A stretch of DNA of 46,179 nucleotides from the NCBI GenBank assembly GCA_013813765.1, contig JACCRC010000203.1, forward strand, positions 1 to 46,179. Reading direction: 5' to 3'. Below the pieces are notes generated by a model. That model was not told the DNA's origin. It was given only the letters and a program-made list of their open reading frames with translations, and ran no database searches. The stretch is from Deltaproteobacteria bacterium (GTDB lineage: Bacteria; Myxococcota_A; Polyangia; Haliangiales; Haliangiaceae). Positions 25,873-34,119 of the stretch are shown here, one piece after another; position 1 is the stretch's first letter; the number at the start of each line of letters is the position of its first letter. The position numbers and the translations under genes are program-made.

Positions 25873-27648
25873 TTACGTCTCGGCCTTCTTGCGTGGAGCG
25901 CTGCGGAGCTGCGAGGCCAGCGCGCTTCCCTCGCTGAGTCGCTGGGCGCGTTCATGCGCCTCCCGGATCCCCGCGCGGGTGTCCTCCTCCTCGGCCGCAT
26001 GCGCCGCGTGCAGAGCTTCGACCTGGGCGGCGAGGACCTTGCGCTTGCGCTCGAGGTGGCGTTCGCGCCGATCCAGCTCGAGCTCCATGGCGAGGGTGCT
26101 GGCGAGCCGCTCCGATTCGAGGTTGATCCGGGCGGAGCCGGTGAGCACGCCCGATGGGCCGACCGCGACCGGGACCAGGTCGATCCCGCTGGAGCTGATG
26201 AGGAACTCGCGGATCTGATTCGAGTGCCCCATGCCGCGAGACTTGACCAAGGACAGGCCGCGCGTGCGCTCCCCCGCGATCTCGATGTCCCGCACCTGGA
26301 ACCATGAGTCGATCAGCGAGGAGATGCCAAGGGTCGTCTCCTCGAGTCCCTCGGAGCTCGTCAGCGAGGTCACGAGCGTGGTGATCTGCTTGCCCTTGAG
26401 GTAGTCGAACAGCCGGACCAGCATCGACTTGACCTCGCGACGATCGCCGGAAGTCACGAGGCTGGAAACGGGGTCCACGATCACCGCGTGCGGCGCGAAG
26501 GCCTCGATCGCCTGATGCATCCGTAGGAGGTGCATCTCGAGGCCATAGACGGTGGGGCGCTCGGCGCGGATCACGAGCCGCTTCTTCGCCTGCCACTTCG
26601 CGAGATCGAGACCGATCGACGACATGTTGCGGACGATCTGCGCGCCCGGCTCCTCGAGTGCGAAGTACAGCACCCGCTCGCCCCGTCGACATGACGCGTC
26701 CGCGAACATCGCGGCGAGGCTGCTCTTGCCCGTGCCCGCGGTGCCAGACACCAGCACGCTCGAGCCACGGAAGTAGCCCCCGCCCGACAGCAGCCCGTCG
26801 AGCGCCGTGACGCCCGTGGGGACCCGCTCGGTGGAGACCGGATAGTCGAGCCCGAGACTCGTCACGGGCAGCACCGACAGGCCCTGCTTGTCGATGAGGA
26901 ACGGGTACTCGTTCGTGCCGTGGGTCGAGCCGCGGTACTTGACGATACGCAGCCGTCGCGTGGAGATCTGGTCGACCACCCGGTTATCGAGCGCGATGAC
27001 GCAGTCGGAGACGTACTCCTCGAGGCCGTAGCGCGTAAAGGTGCCGTTCCCCTGCTCCCCCGTGATGACGGCGGTGACGCCCCGATCCTTGAGCCAGCGG
27101 AACAGCCGCCGCAGCTCGGCGCGCAGGACGAGCTCGTTGTCGAAGCTCACGAACAGTGCCTCGAGCGTGTCGAGCACCACTCGCTTGGCGCCGATCGAGT
27201 CGATCGCGTGACCGATCCGCACGAACAGACCCCCGAGGTCAAAATCGCCGACGTGATGATGCTCGGAGCGATCGAGCGCGATCGCGTCGACCGAGATCAG
27301 CTCGCGCGCGATCAGATCTTCGAGATCGAAGCCGAGCGAGGCGACATTGGCGGCGAGCTCATCGGTGGTCTCCTCGAACGCGATGACGACTCCCGGTTCG
27401 CCGAACTGGATCGCACCGTTGATGACGAACTCCATCGCGAGCAGGGTCTTCCCGCAGCCCGGTCCGCCGCACACGAGCGTGGTGCGGCCACGAGGCAGTC
27501 CCCCCTCGGTGATCTCGTCGAGCCCGCTGATTCCAGTCGGTACCTTGCTGATGCCCGAGGGCCTGCGCTTGCGCGCGCGACCGCGCGATGTTTGCCCCAC
27601 GCGTGACCGTCGCATGTGGGGCACAGACGAGCAATCCAGCGCCCGCAT
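25873..27648 (-). CDS. kaiC: KaiC family ATPase with C-terminal coiled coil
   Basis: 591 aa, double RecA/KaiC domains. CI has GGPGCGKT (61-68) and EE in AFEETTDEL. CII has GTAGTGKS and EE in ALEEPGAQI. The phosphosite region of CII reads GISSLIDSW, so the Ser-Thr pair of cyanobacterial KaiC is Ser-Ser. About 85 residues at the C-terminus form a charged coiled coil, as in dodecamer-forming KaiC of Rhodobacter type. ATG 27648 is supported by a TACATT box 4 nt ahead of the predicted +1; ATG 27615 is an alternative. First gene of kaiC-kaiB-kinase. Confidence 0.93.
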   Translation of the reverse strand: MRALDCSSVPHMRRSRVGQTSRGRARKRRPSGISKVPTGISGLDEITEGGLPRGRTTLVCGGPGCGKTLLAMEFVINGAIQFGEPGVVIAFEETTDELAANVASLGFDLEDLIARELISVDAIALDRSEHHHVGDFDLGGLFVRIGHAIDSIGAKRVVLDTLEALFVSFDNELVLRAELRRLFRWLKDRGVTAVITGEQGNGTFTRYGLEEYVSDCVIALDNRVVDQISTRRLRIVKYRGSTHGTNEYPFLIDKQGLSVLPVTSLGLDYPVSTERVPTGVTALDGLLSGGGYFRGSSVLVSGTAGTGKSSLAAMFADASCRRGERVLYFALEEPGAQIVRNMSSIGLDLAKWQAKKRLVIRAERPTVYGLEMHLLRMHQAIEAFAPHAVIVDPVSSLVTSGDRREVKSMLVRLFDYLKGKQITTLVTSLTSSEGLEETTLGISSLIDSWFQVRDIEIAGERTRGLSLVKSRGMGHSNQIREFLISSSGIDLVPVAVGPSGVLTGSARINLESERLASTLAMELELDRRERHLERKRKVLAAQVEALHAAHAAEEEDTRAGIREAHERAQRLSEGSALASQLRSAPRKKAET

Positions 27649-27658
27649 TCACGCGTCG

Positions 27659-27664
27659 AATGTA
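27659..27664 (-). promoter_or_regulatory. Putative -10 box of kaiC (TACATT)
   Basis: Minus-strand TACATT predicts +1 at 27652, four bases before ATG 27648, in the 29-bp gap between the two signalling units. Confidence 0.4.
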
Positions 27665-27677
27665 CGTGAGCCCGACG

Positions 27678-28814
27678 TTACGCAGTCGGCGTCGTCGTGG
27701 CAGGCGCCACACGGGACAGGCGCAGGGTGAACGTCGTGCCGGCCTCCGCGGTGGAGGTCACCGTCAGCTCCCCGCCGTGCGCGATCGCGATCTGGGCGGT
27801 CACGTACAGGTTGAGCCCGAGAAATGTATCGGTCGGTTGGGTGACGCGACGCACGCGAGGCTCGAGGATCTTCTCGAGCAGCGCAGGCGTGATCGCCGGG
27901 CCGCCGTTGTGGACCGAGACGATCACCTCGAGCCCGTCGCCGCGGGCGCTCACCTCGACCTTGCCACGCGCTCGGTGCTTGACCGCGTTGTTGATCAGGT
28001 TGACCAGCGCCTGCTCGATCCGGTCGACGTCCCACGAACCACGAAGATCTCCGGTGCTGGAGAACGTCACCACCGGCGCGCCGTCGACCTCGCGTGCGTC
28101 GATCTCCGCGACCACCCGACGACAGAGGTCCGCGAGTTCGAGTGTGGTCGGGCTGATCGTGATCACCTCGCCGAACCGAGTCTTCGTGAGATCGATGAGG
28201 TCCGCGACCAGGCGGGTCATCTTGGCTGCGTTGTTCGCGATGCGCGTGATCATCCGTCGCTGCCCGTCATCGAGATCGTCCGACTCGAGCATGCTCGAAG
28301 AGGCCATGACGACCGTCGAGAGGGGGTTGCGCAGGTCGTGCCCGAGTACGCCGAGGGCCTGGTCGCGAAACGTCTCGGTGGTATCGGTGAAGGACGACAC
28401 CGCCTCGGCGAGCGCCTCGTCGATGGCCTCGTTGAACCGCGTCACCCCGACGGGGTCGCTCTCTTGATCTTCCCAGAGGCGCAGGATGCTCGCACGCAGC
28501 GCGCGGTACTCGGCCACCAGTTGCGTCAGCTCGAAGCCGTTGTCGATGCGCAGCACGGCATGAACGTGGCCGATCGCTCCCAGCTCGCCCGCCGCGGCGT
28601 GTCCCTTCGACTTGGCCGCCTGACTGCTGGCGCTCTGCCGGGACCGCATGTCCGCGACGATCGCGGTGAGGATCTCGTCCGCGTGGTCGCGCAGCTCGAT
28701 GCCGGTCATCGGCCGACCGGGTCGCGACAGGGAGCGGGCGAAGACCTCCCATTCCTCCACGATCTTGACGCGCTTCTGGTCGATGAACTCAGCAAGCCCG
28801 AGGTGCTTCGTCAC
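27678..28814 (-). CDS. RsbRD-type sensor histidine kinase
   Basis: 378 aa from GTG 28814, chosen because a TAGAGT box puts +1 one base upstream. The N-terminal 140 residues form a helical RsbRD/globin-like sensor domain (IVEEWEVFARSLS ... LVAEYRALRASILRLW). HisKA (VLGHDLRNPLSTVV) and a HATPase domain (NLINNAVKH; GLNLYVTAQIAIAHGG) follow. No membrane segments and no receiver. It lies 29 bp upstream of kaiC on the same strand, so it may feed the same pathway. Confidence 0.9.
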   Translation of the reverse strand: MTKHLGLAEFIDQKRVKIVEEWEVFARSLSRPGRPMTGIELRDHADEILTAIVADMRSRQSASSQAAKSKGHAAAGELGAIGHVHAVLRIDNGFELTQLVAEYRALRASILRLWEDQESDPVGVTRFNEAIDEALAEAVSSFTDTTETFRDQALGVLGHDLRNPLSTVVMASSSMLESDDLDDGQRRMITRIANNAAKMTRLVADLIDLTKTRFGEVITISPTTLELADLCRRVVAEIDAREVDGAPVVTFSSTGDLRGSWDVDRIEQALVNLINNAVKHRARGKVEVSARGDGLEVIVSVHNGGPAITPALLEKILEPRVRRVTQPTDTFLGLNLYVTAQIAIAHGGELTVTSTAEAGTTFTLRLSRVAPATTTPTA

Positions 28815-28821
28815 GGGCGAC

Positions 28822-28827
28822 ACTCTA
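28822..28827 (-). promoter_or_regulatory. -10 box of near-leaderless kinase promoter (TAGAGT)
   Basis: Minus-strand TAGAGT predicts +1 at 28815, one base before GTG 28814. No -35 match is visible. Confidence 0.42.
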
Positions 28828-28857
28828 GTTCATGACGGGCAGCGTGACGACTCGTAG

Positions 28858-29727
28858 CTATTGATGGGTACTACTCACGGGGTCGAGCGGTCGGGTGTCG
28901 ACGGGTGGTGCCTCCAGGCTGACTTGCCCGATCACGCCGGCGCGAAACTCGTGCACGAGCAACTCGGCCGCCTTGTGAAGGTCCACCGCCCCGCCCTTGC
29001 GGAGTCCGCCGCGCCGCCGGCCGATCTCGGCGAGCAACCCCTCGGCATCCGGAGGTACGCCCTCGAGCTTGTATCGCGCGATCACGAGCTGCGGGTATCG
29101 CTCGAGCAAGTACTCCGCGCCGAACATCCCGATCGTGAGGTAGTCGATCGCCGTGTCAGGGATCGAACCCGCGAAGGCGAGACGGAACGCACGCGGCTCG
29201 TGCTCGATCTTCGGCCACATCAGGCCCGGGCTGTCAGTGACCACCATCCCGTCGGCGAGGTGGACGACCTGCTGCTCCTTGGTGACGGCGGGCTTGTCGC
29301 CGACCTTGGCGACAGCTCGATTGACCAGGATGTTGAGCAGCGTCGATTTACCAACATTCGGAACGCCGGCGATCAACGCCCGCACCGGCTTGTCGGGACC
29401 GCGGTGCTTCGCGAGGTCCTTGCACAGCTCCGCGATCCGCTTCCGTGTGACCTGGGGTCGTTCGGTGGTCGCCGCGAACGCCTTCACACCCGGCTCGCCC
29501 TCGAGGTACGCCACCCACGCTCGCGTGACGGCGGGGTCGGCGAGGTCACTCTTGGTGAGCACCTTGATCACCGGCCGTGTGCCTCGAAGCTCGGCGACCA
29601 GCGGGTTCGAGCTCGCCTTGGGCAGGCGGCTGTCGATGACCTCGATCATCACGTCCTGCGATGGCATCAGCGCGACCAGCTCGCGCCGTGCCTTCGTCAT
29701 GTGGCCCGGGTACCACTGGAGCGACAT
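28858..29727 (-). CDS. rbgA: Ribosome biogenesis GTPase RbgA/YlqF
   Basis: 289 aa, circularly permuted GTPase: the G4 motif TKSD comes before G1 (GVPNVGKST) and G3 (DSPG). The N-terminus QWYPGHMTKA is diagnostic for the YlqF/RbgA group. A helical C-terminal RNA-binding domain is present. It matures the 50S subunit in the cytoplasm. It stands alone on the minus strand. Confidence 0.93.
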   Translation of the reverse strand: MSLQWYPGHMTKARRELVALMPSQDVMIEVIDSRLPKASSNPLVAELRGTRPVIKVLTKSDLADPAVTRAWVAYLEGEPGVKAFAATTERPQVTRKRIAELCKDLAKHRGPDKPVRALIAGVPNVGKSTLLNILVNRAVAKVGDKPAVTKEQQVVHLADGMVVTDSPGLMWPKIEHEPRAFRLAFAGSIPDTAIDYLTIGMFGAEYLLERYPQLVIARYKLEGVPPDAEGLLAEIGRRRGGLRKGGAVDLHKAAELLVHEFRAGVIGQVSLEAPPVDTRPLDPVSSTHQ

Positions 29728-29734
29728 CCCCGCC

Positions 29735-29932
29735 TGTATGACACGTTCCCGAGGACGAGGCGCCTAGGCTCGCGAGTAGAGTCGCCGCGATCGATAGCGC
29801 GACGCAGACCTTCGGTCTCGGGGTCGCGACCTCCGCGCTCCTCGCGGAGCGTGGCTATCGACTACACGAGCTCAGTACCGTGCTGGTGCAACCGCTCGAC
29901 GGTTCGCTCGACGCGCCGGGACAAGCAGGGTG
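29735..29932 (+). other. Open frame without a start codon, possible gene remnant
   Basis: Between rbgA and the GAF gene a plus-strand frame reads like coding sequence (VAAIDSATQTFGLGVATSA, then LLAERGYRLHELSTVLVQPL) and ends with TGA. No ATG, GTG or TTG occurs in frame before GTG at the STVLVQ phrase. It could be an eroded gene or chance; nothing else is seen in this 267-bp gap. Confidence 0.2.
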
Positions 29933-29982
29933 AGACTGCCTAACGCCGGGGGCCGGCAGCCGCCAGCTTGGACGATGTGGGC

Positions 29983-29988
29983 TAGGCT
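29983..29988 (+). promoter_or_regulatory. -10 box of leaderless promoter (TAGGCT)
   Basis: TAGGCT then 6 nt then ATG 29995: predicted +1 is the A of the start codon. Confidence 0.5.
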
Positions 29989-29994
29989 CGCGCG

Positions 29995-30471
29995 ATGTCG
30001 AGCACCACGCCGGAACTGGCAGAGCTTCGCGTCGCGTTGCGCGACGGGGTGCACGCTGCGTTGCGCTACCTGAACGGCCGGACGCCACACCGTTTCACGG
30101 GGGCCTATCGCTACGACGGCGAGCTGCTCCGCAACATGGCCTTATTCGACCGATCCGAGCCGGAGAAGCAGCGCGGGGACGACATCCCGATGGCGCATGC
30201 CTACTGCACCAACGTGGGTCGCAACCGAGAACCGCTCGAGTTCGCCGATGCCAAGGCAGACGGCCGCTTCACGTACCTGTCTGCGAGCCCGGTGGTCTGC
30301 TACAGCGGTGTGCTGATCTCGAGTCACGAGGGCGTGCCCTACGGAACTCTTTGCCACTACGACATCCGTCGCTGCGAGACGCGCACCAGCGACATCCCCT
30401 TGCTGAAGGCAGCAGCTCCTCTGATCTACGACGCGCTGAAGGTCAGCAACCAGGCGAGCGTCTCGCGGTGA
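29995..30471 (+). CDS. GAF-domain protein
   Basis: 158 aa, essentially a single GAF domain: helix (ELAELRVALRDGVHAALRYL), beta core (FTGAYRYDGELLRN), an AYC ... NREPLEF segment, and VVCYSGVLISSHEGVPYGTLCHYD, a strand pattern common in GAF modules. Two Cys and several His could bind a small ligand, but no cofactor is assignable. The promoter is leaderless. Its stop overlaps the next GTG (GTGA), so it is coupled to the M23-like lipoprotein. Confidence 0.75.
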   Translation: MSSTTPELAELRVALRDGVHAALRYLNGRTPHRFTGAYRYDGELLRNMALFDRSEPEKQRGDDIPMAHAYCTNVGRNREPLEFADAKADGRFTYLSASPVVCYSGVLISSHEGVPYGTLCHYDIRRCETRTSDIPLLKAAAPLIYDALKVSNQASVSR

Positions 30472-31628
30472 TCGCACGCTGTTCGATCGTGCTCGTCCTC
30501 GCCGCGTGTGGCGGCGCGGCTCCGAGACCTGCACCACCCGCACCAGCGCCGGTAGCTGCGCCCGCGCCGGCCGCCGCACCGGAAACGAAGCGCCCCGAGC
30601 CCACCGCACCCGCATCGCCGCCGACGCTCTCCGTGCGCCCCGATCCCGCGTACATCGAGCGCACCGATGGCGGTCAGATGCTCCACTGCGACATCGTGAT
30701 CGACAACCCGGCCGCGGTGAGCCGCACGATCACCCGACTGCAGGTGACAGCGCATGATGCGAGCGGCGCGATCGGCTACCGCAGGTTCATCGACGGCAAC
30801 GGCGTCAGCCCCGCGATTCTCACCGTTCCGAACCGCGAGGTGCCCGCGAACGGCAAGATCCTCCTGTTCAACCCGATGCCGGTGTTCCCGCAGGATCTCG
30901 ACATCACGCGCGTGCGCTTCGACATCGACTTCGGCGAGGGACCGGAACGAACGGTCTCCGCGTCGGTCGAGGTCGCCCCGGTCGTGTATCAGGCGCGGGC
31001 AAGGCTACAGATCCCGATCTCCGGCCGCATGATCGTGTGGGACGGCCACGACCTGCTCGCGCACCACCGGCGCTGGGACTACTTGTTCGAGCCGATCCGC
31101 GCGTTCGGATTCGTCAGCAATCCGGCACGCTACAGCTACGATCTCGTGCCCGTCGACGCGACCGGCGCTATGGCAAATGGCGACGGGGCACGCAACGAGA
31201 GCTGGATCGGATTTCGCGCACCGGTCCGCTCGCCTGCCGCCGGAACGATCACCATGGTGGTCGACGATCAGCTCGACAATCGCCAGTTCGACATGAACGA
31301 GCTGAAGCGCGATCTGATGGTCGTGTACGGCAACCGGATCGTGATCGACCATGGCAACGGCGAGTTCAGCGTCCTCGCTCACCTCGCAGAACGCAGCGCG
31401 AAGGTGAAGGTCGGTGACAAGGTCCGTGCAGGACAGGTGATCGCCTCGATCGGCGCGTCGGGCAGCGCGATGTTCCCCCATCTGCATTACCAGCTGCAGA
31501 CCTCTGCCACCGGCACCGCCGAGGGGCTGCCTTCCTACTTCAACGGCTTCTCGAGGATCCGCGGCACGCGTCGCATCGCGGTCTCGGCTGGCCAGATCGA
31601 CAGCGGCGAGATCATCGAGGCGAAGTAA
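30468..31628 (+). CDS. M23 (LytM)-type lipoprotein peptidase
   Basis: 386 aa from GTG 30468. The N-terminus VIARCSIVLVLAAC is a short lipoprotein signal, followed by a Pro/Ala-rich linker. A beta domain spans about 55-175. The C-terminal LytM-like domain has GNRIVIDHGNGEFSVLAHL, KVGDKVRAGQVIASIG and HLHYQL. HxH and a possible HRRWD (HxxxD) give the metal set. Function: cell-wall endopeptidase or regulator of one. The upstream GAF gene overlaps by 4 nt. Confidence 0.82.
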   Translation: MIARCSIVLVLAACGGAAPRPAPPAPAPVAAPAPAAAPETKRPEPTAPASPPTLSVRPDPAYIERTDGGQMLHCDIVIDNPAAVSRTITRLQVTAHDASGAIGYRRFIDGNGVSPAILTVPNREVPANGKILLFNPMPVFPQDLDITRVRFDIDFGEGPERTVSASVEVAPVVYQARARLQIPISGRMIVWDGHDLLAHHRRWDYLFEPIRAFGFVSNPARYSYDLVPVDATGAMANGDGARNESWIGFRAPVRSPAAGTITMVVDDQLDNRQFDMNELKRDLMVVYGNRIVIDHGNGEFSVLAHLAERSAKVKVGDKVRAGQVIASIGASGSAMFPHLHYQLQTSATGTAEGLPSYFNGFSRIRGTRRIAVSAGQIDSGEIIEAK

Positions 31629-31643
31629 CCGGCCGATCGTCCA

Positions 31644-33455
31644 GTGTCTGACCCCTCTCCCATCGGCGACACCCCGATCGCCCGCGCGTTCTACATCGGT
31701 CGCTACAGCGAGATCATCAAGGCGACCTATGAAGCTGACGGCCCGATCGCCGCGGCTGACATTGGCTTCGTGGTGGGCGCGTTGACGTTCGTCGATCGAG
31801 TCGACGAGGCGCGCGCGGTGTTCGAAGGCTGGCTCGGCAAATCGGCGCAGCCCGATCCACGCACGCTCGCGGCGTGTCGGTTCTTTCTTGGACTCGCAGC
31901 GGCGCGCGCGGGGTACTTCGACCGATCGTTCGTAATGCTGGTCACGGAGGGCTTTCGCGACCGACATCATCCGGATCCGTGGGTCCGAGCTCTCGTGTTC
32001 CAGGGAATCGCGTGCCAGTGCTATTTCACGGGCCGTTATCCTGGAGCGGCACGCAACGCGTTGCGCGCCTTGCAGGCGGCGCACGAGGCGGGCTTCCTCT
32101 ACGCGGCGATGCTCGGGACCGACATGCGCGGGCACTCGCTCGTGCAGATGGGGCAGCTGCACCGCGGGATCGCGATGCTCGAGCAAGCGAAGAAGCAGGC
32201 GCATCGGCTCGGGCTGACGAACAACGCGTTTGCCGTGGACGCGTCGATCGCTACCTATGTGACGCGGTTTGTCCCGCATTCCGAATCTCTCGATCGCGTC
32301 GAGAAGTTGTTGCGGAGGCGAGCACACGATTCGTACTCGCAGCGCGCCCTTCTCACCGAGGCGGCGGTTCAGCGCGGACTGCGAGGTCGGTGCCGCGAGG
32401 CAGTGGAGGCGCTCGACGCGGCGGACCGCGATGCGCTGCGCGGTGACACGAGACGCGGCAAGCTCGGAAGCCTGCTCGCGCGGCTCTGGGTCACGCGATG
32501 GCAGCGCGGACCGGCCGCGTGTCAGGAGCTTCTCGAACAAGCGATCGATCTCGTCGAGCCACGTGACGTGGAGTTCCGGGCGGAGCTCCTCGGCTTCGAG
32601 ATCCTGGTCGCGCGCACGCTGGCGGATGCAGACCGCGAGCAGCGAGCTCTCCACGATCTGCGTGCTCTGTGGCGAGCGACGCATCACTTCGCGGCCAAGT
32701 CCGCGCTCGGTCAGTTCGAGCCGATGAGCCGCACGAGCGCGTTCGACGAGGACGCGGTGACGCCGCTGCTCCGGGCGGTCGCGCATCGGGATCAAGGCGC
32801 GCTGTCGCGGATGGTGTCGCTCGGCCTGGTCGGTGCGATTCCCGAGCTGCTCGGTCTCACGCCCGGTCGCCGCATCATCATCATCCCGTCGGAGGACATC
32901 TTGCTCCTCGAGGATCACGGTGACGTGATCGTTCGTCAGCGCCCGCCGCGCTGGTGTCCCGTGCTGTTGCGAATCCTCGCGAGCGGGGACTCCAGCAAGG
33001 AACGGATCGTCGCGGGTCTATGGGGACTGCGGGCCTACCACCCCCAGCTCCACGATCCGCCGGTGCGCACCGCAATTCACCGGCTGCGAACGTTCTTGCA
33101 GCCGCATGCAGCGTGGATCGAGGTCGGCGAGGTCGGCTATCGCACGACCGTGCCGGTGCACCTCGTGGCGAGCACCGATGCGCCGATCGCCGAGGCTCCA
33201 CCGCTGTGGGAGGAGATCGAGCTCCCGACCCTCGAACGCCCCATCGGATCACGCGCGCCGATGATCGTGGAGAGCTCGACGCAACTCGTCTTCCAACGAC
33301 TGGGCGAGCTCGAGCTCGCGACGGTCCCGCAGCTCGCGAAATCGCTCCACGTGTCCGCGAGCACCGTGGTCCGCGCGCTCCGGGAGCTGGTCGCGGAGGG
33401 CCGGGTCGAACGCCTCGGCTTCGCCCGCGCGACGCGATACCGACCGCTCCGCTGA
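31644..33455 (+). CDS. TPR regulator with two winged-helix domains
   Basis: 603 aa from GTG 31644, 15 nt after the previous stop. The first about 370 residues are TPR-like helical repeats (AACRFFLGLAAARAGYF; HSLVQMGQLHRGIAMLEQA). Residues about 450-500 resemble an OmpR-type winged helix (ERIVAGLWGL, VRTAIHRLRTFL, VGEVGYRT). The last 60 residues form a second wHTH of GntR/MarR style (TVPQLAKSLHVSASTVVRAL, EGRVERLG). It has no receiver domain. It is probably a DNA-binding regulator sensing a protein or peptide through the TPRs; targets unknown. Confidence 0.7.
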   Translation: MSDPSPIGDTPIARAFYIGRYSEIIKATYEADGPIAAADIGFVVGALTFVDRVDEARAVFEGWLGKSAQPDPRTLAACRFFLGLAAARAGYFDRSFVMLVTEGFRDRHHPDPWVRALVFQGIACQCYFTGRYPGAARNALRALQAAHEAGFLYAAMLGTDMRGHSLVQMGQLHRGIAMLEQAKKQAHRLGLTNNAFAVDASIATYVTRFVPHSESLDRVEKLLRRRAHDSYSQRALLTEAAVQRGLRGRCREAVEALDAADRDALRGDTRRGKLGSLLARLWVTRWQRGPAACQELLEQAIDLVEPRDVEFRAELLGFEILVARTLADADREQRALHDLRALWRATHHFAAKSALGQFEPMSRTSAFDEDAVTPLLRAVAHRDQGALSRMVSLGLVGAIPELLGLTPGRRIIIIPSEDILLLEDHGDVIVRQRPPRWCPVLLRILASGDSSKERIVAGLWGLRAYHPQLHDPPVRTAIHRLRTFLQPHAAWIEVGEVGYRTTVPVHLVASTDAPIAEAPPLWEEIELPTLERPIGSRAPMIVESSTQLVFQRLGELELATVPQLAKSLHVSASTVVRALRELVAEGRVERLGFARATRYRPLR

Positions 33456-33554
33456 CTGGTTTAACATGCTGAAAATACGGTCGTTATCGCCAATCGCGTC
33501 AGATCGGCCTCGGATTGACAGCTCTCGTTATGTGCGCTTTTCGCCGGTGTCCGC

Positions 33555-33560
33555 AATGGT
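33555..33560 (+). promoter_or_regulatory. Putative -10 box (AATGGT) of near-leaderless gene
   Basis: AATGGT keeps the key A and final T and predicts +1 one base before ATG 33568. The upstream 33456-33554 stretch is unusually AT-rich for the window and holds a TTGACA at 33515, too far away to pair with it. Confidence 0.35.
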
Positions 33561-33567
33561 GCCGCCC

Positions 33568-34119
33568 ATGCACGCTCACCTCGTTGGTTTTTTGGTCTCC
33601 TCGACGCTCGTCGTCGGGTGCGCGACCGACAACGGCAGCCCGCAGCCCGCGACCCGACCGCTGCCGAGTGGGAGCGGAGAGTTCGTCGGCCAGTACCGCG
33701 TTCCGACCACGTCGGCCCTCGAAGCAGCCGCGACGTATCCGGTCGAGAGCGTGGACTGGATCGTCGTCAACGGACTCGTCACGCTCCACTACGATCTGCC
33801 GCTTGGCCTCGTGGGTGGCGATGTCGATGTCACGCTGACCGGAACGTTCGAGCCCGGTGCCACCAGCGTCGAGCTCACCGGCGCGGTGGGCACCGGGTCG
33901 TGCGTCGCCACCGCGGCCTCCGTGATCTCGTGCACCGAAGTGTTCACGAACCTCGGCGCGTTGCCGATCAGCATGCCGGTCGTGGAGCGGATCGCCGCGC
34001 TCGAATCCGTCTCGGTCCGCGATCGCGGTTCTCTCGCGACTCAGTTCGCGTCCGAGCCGATCGGTATCGTCGACATCGATCTGCAGGCACCGTACATCGA
34101 GGACGAGGACGACGACTGA
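33568..34119 (+). CDS. Small lipoprotein of unknown function
   Basis: 183 aa from ATG 33568. The signal ends VSSTLVVG-C, a lipobox, and a Pro/Ser-rich linker follows. The body is all beta (VDWIVVNGLVTLHYDL, GDVDVTLTGTFEPGATSVELTG) and the C-terminus is very acidic (EDEDDD). No catalytic motif. It is convergent with the outer-membrane protein gene ending at 34120, with no gap and no visible terminator. Confidence 0.65.
   Translation: MHAHLVGFLVSSTLVVGCATDNGSPQPATRPLPSGSGEFVGQYRVPTTSALEAAATYPVESVDWIVVNGLVTLHYDLPLGLVGGDVDVTLTGTFEPGATSVELTGAVGTGSCVATAASVISCTEVFTNLGALPISMPVVERIAALESVSVRDRGSLATQFASEPIGIVDIDLQAPYIEDEDDD

Noticed and set aside
31005-32918. 637-aa minus-strand frame opposite the M23-like and TPR genes
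   Set aside because: Antisense frame with no motif, signal or promoter; the plus-strand genes have clear domains.
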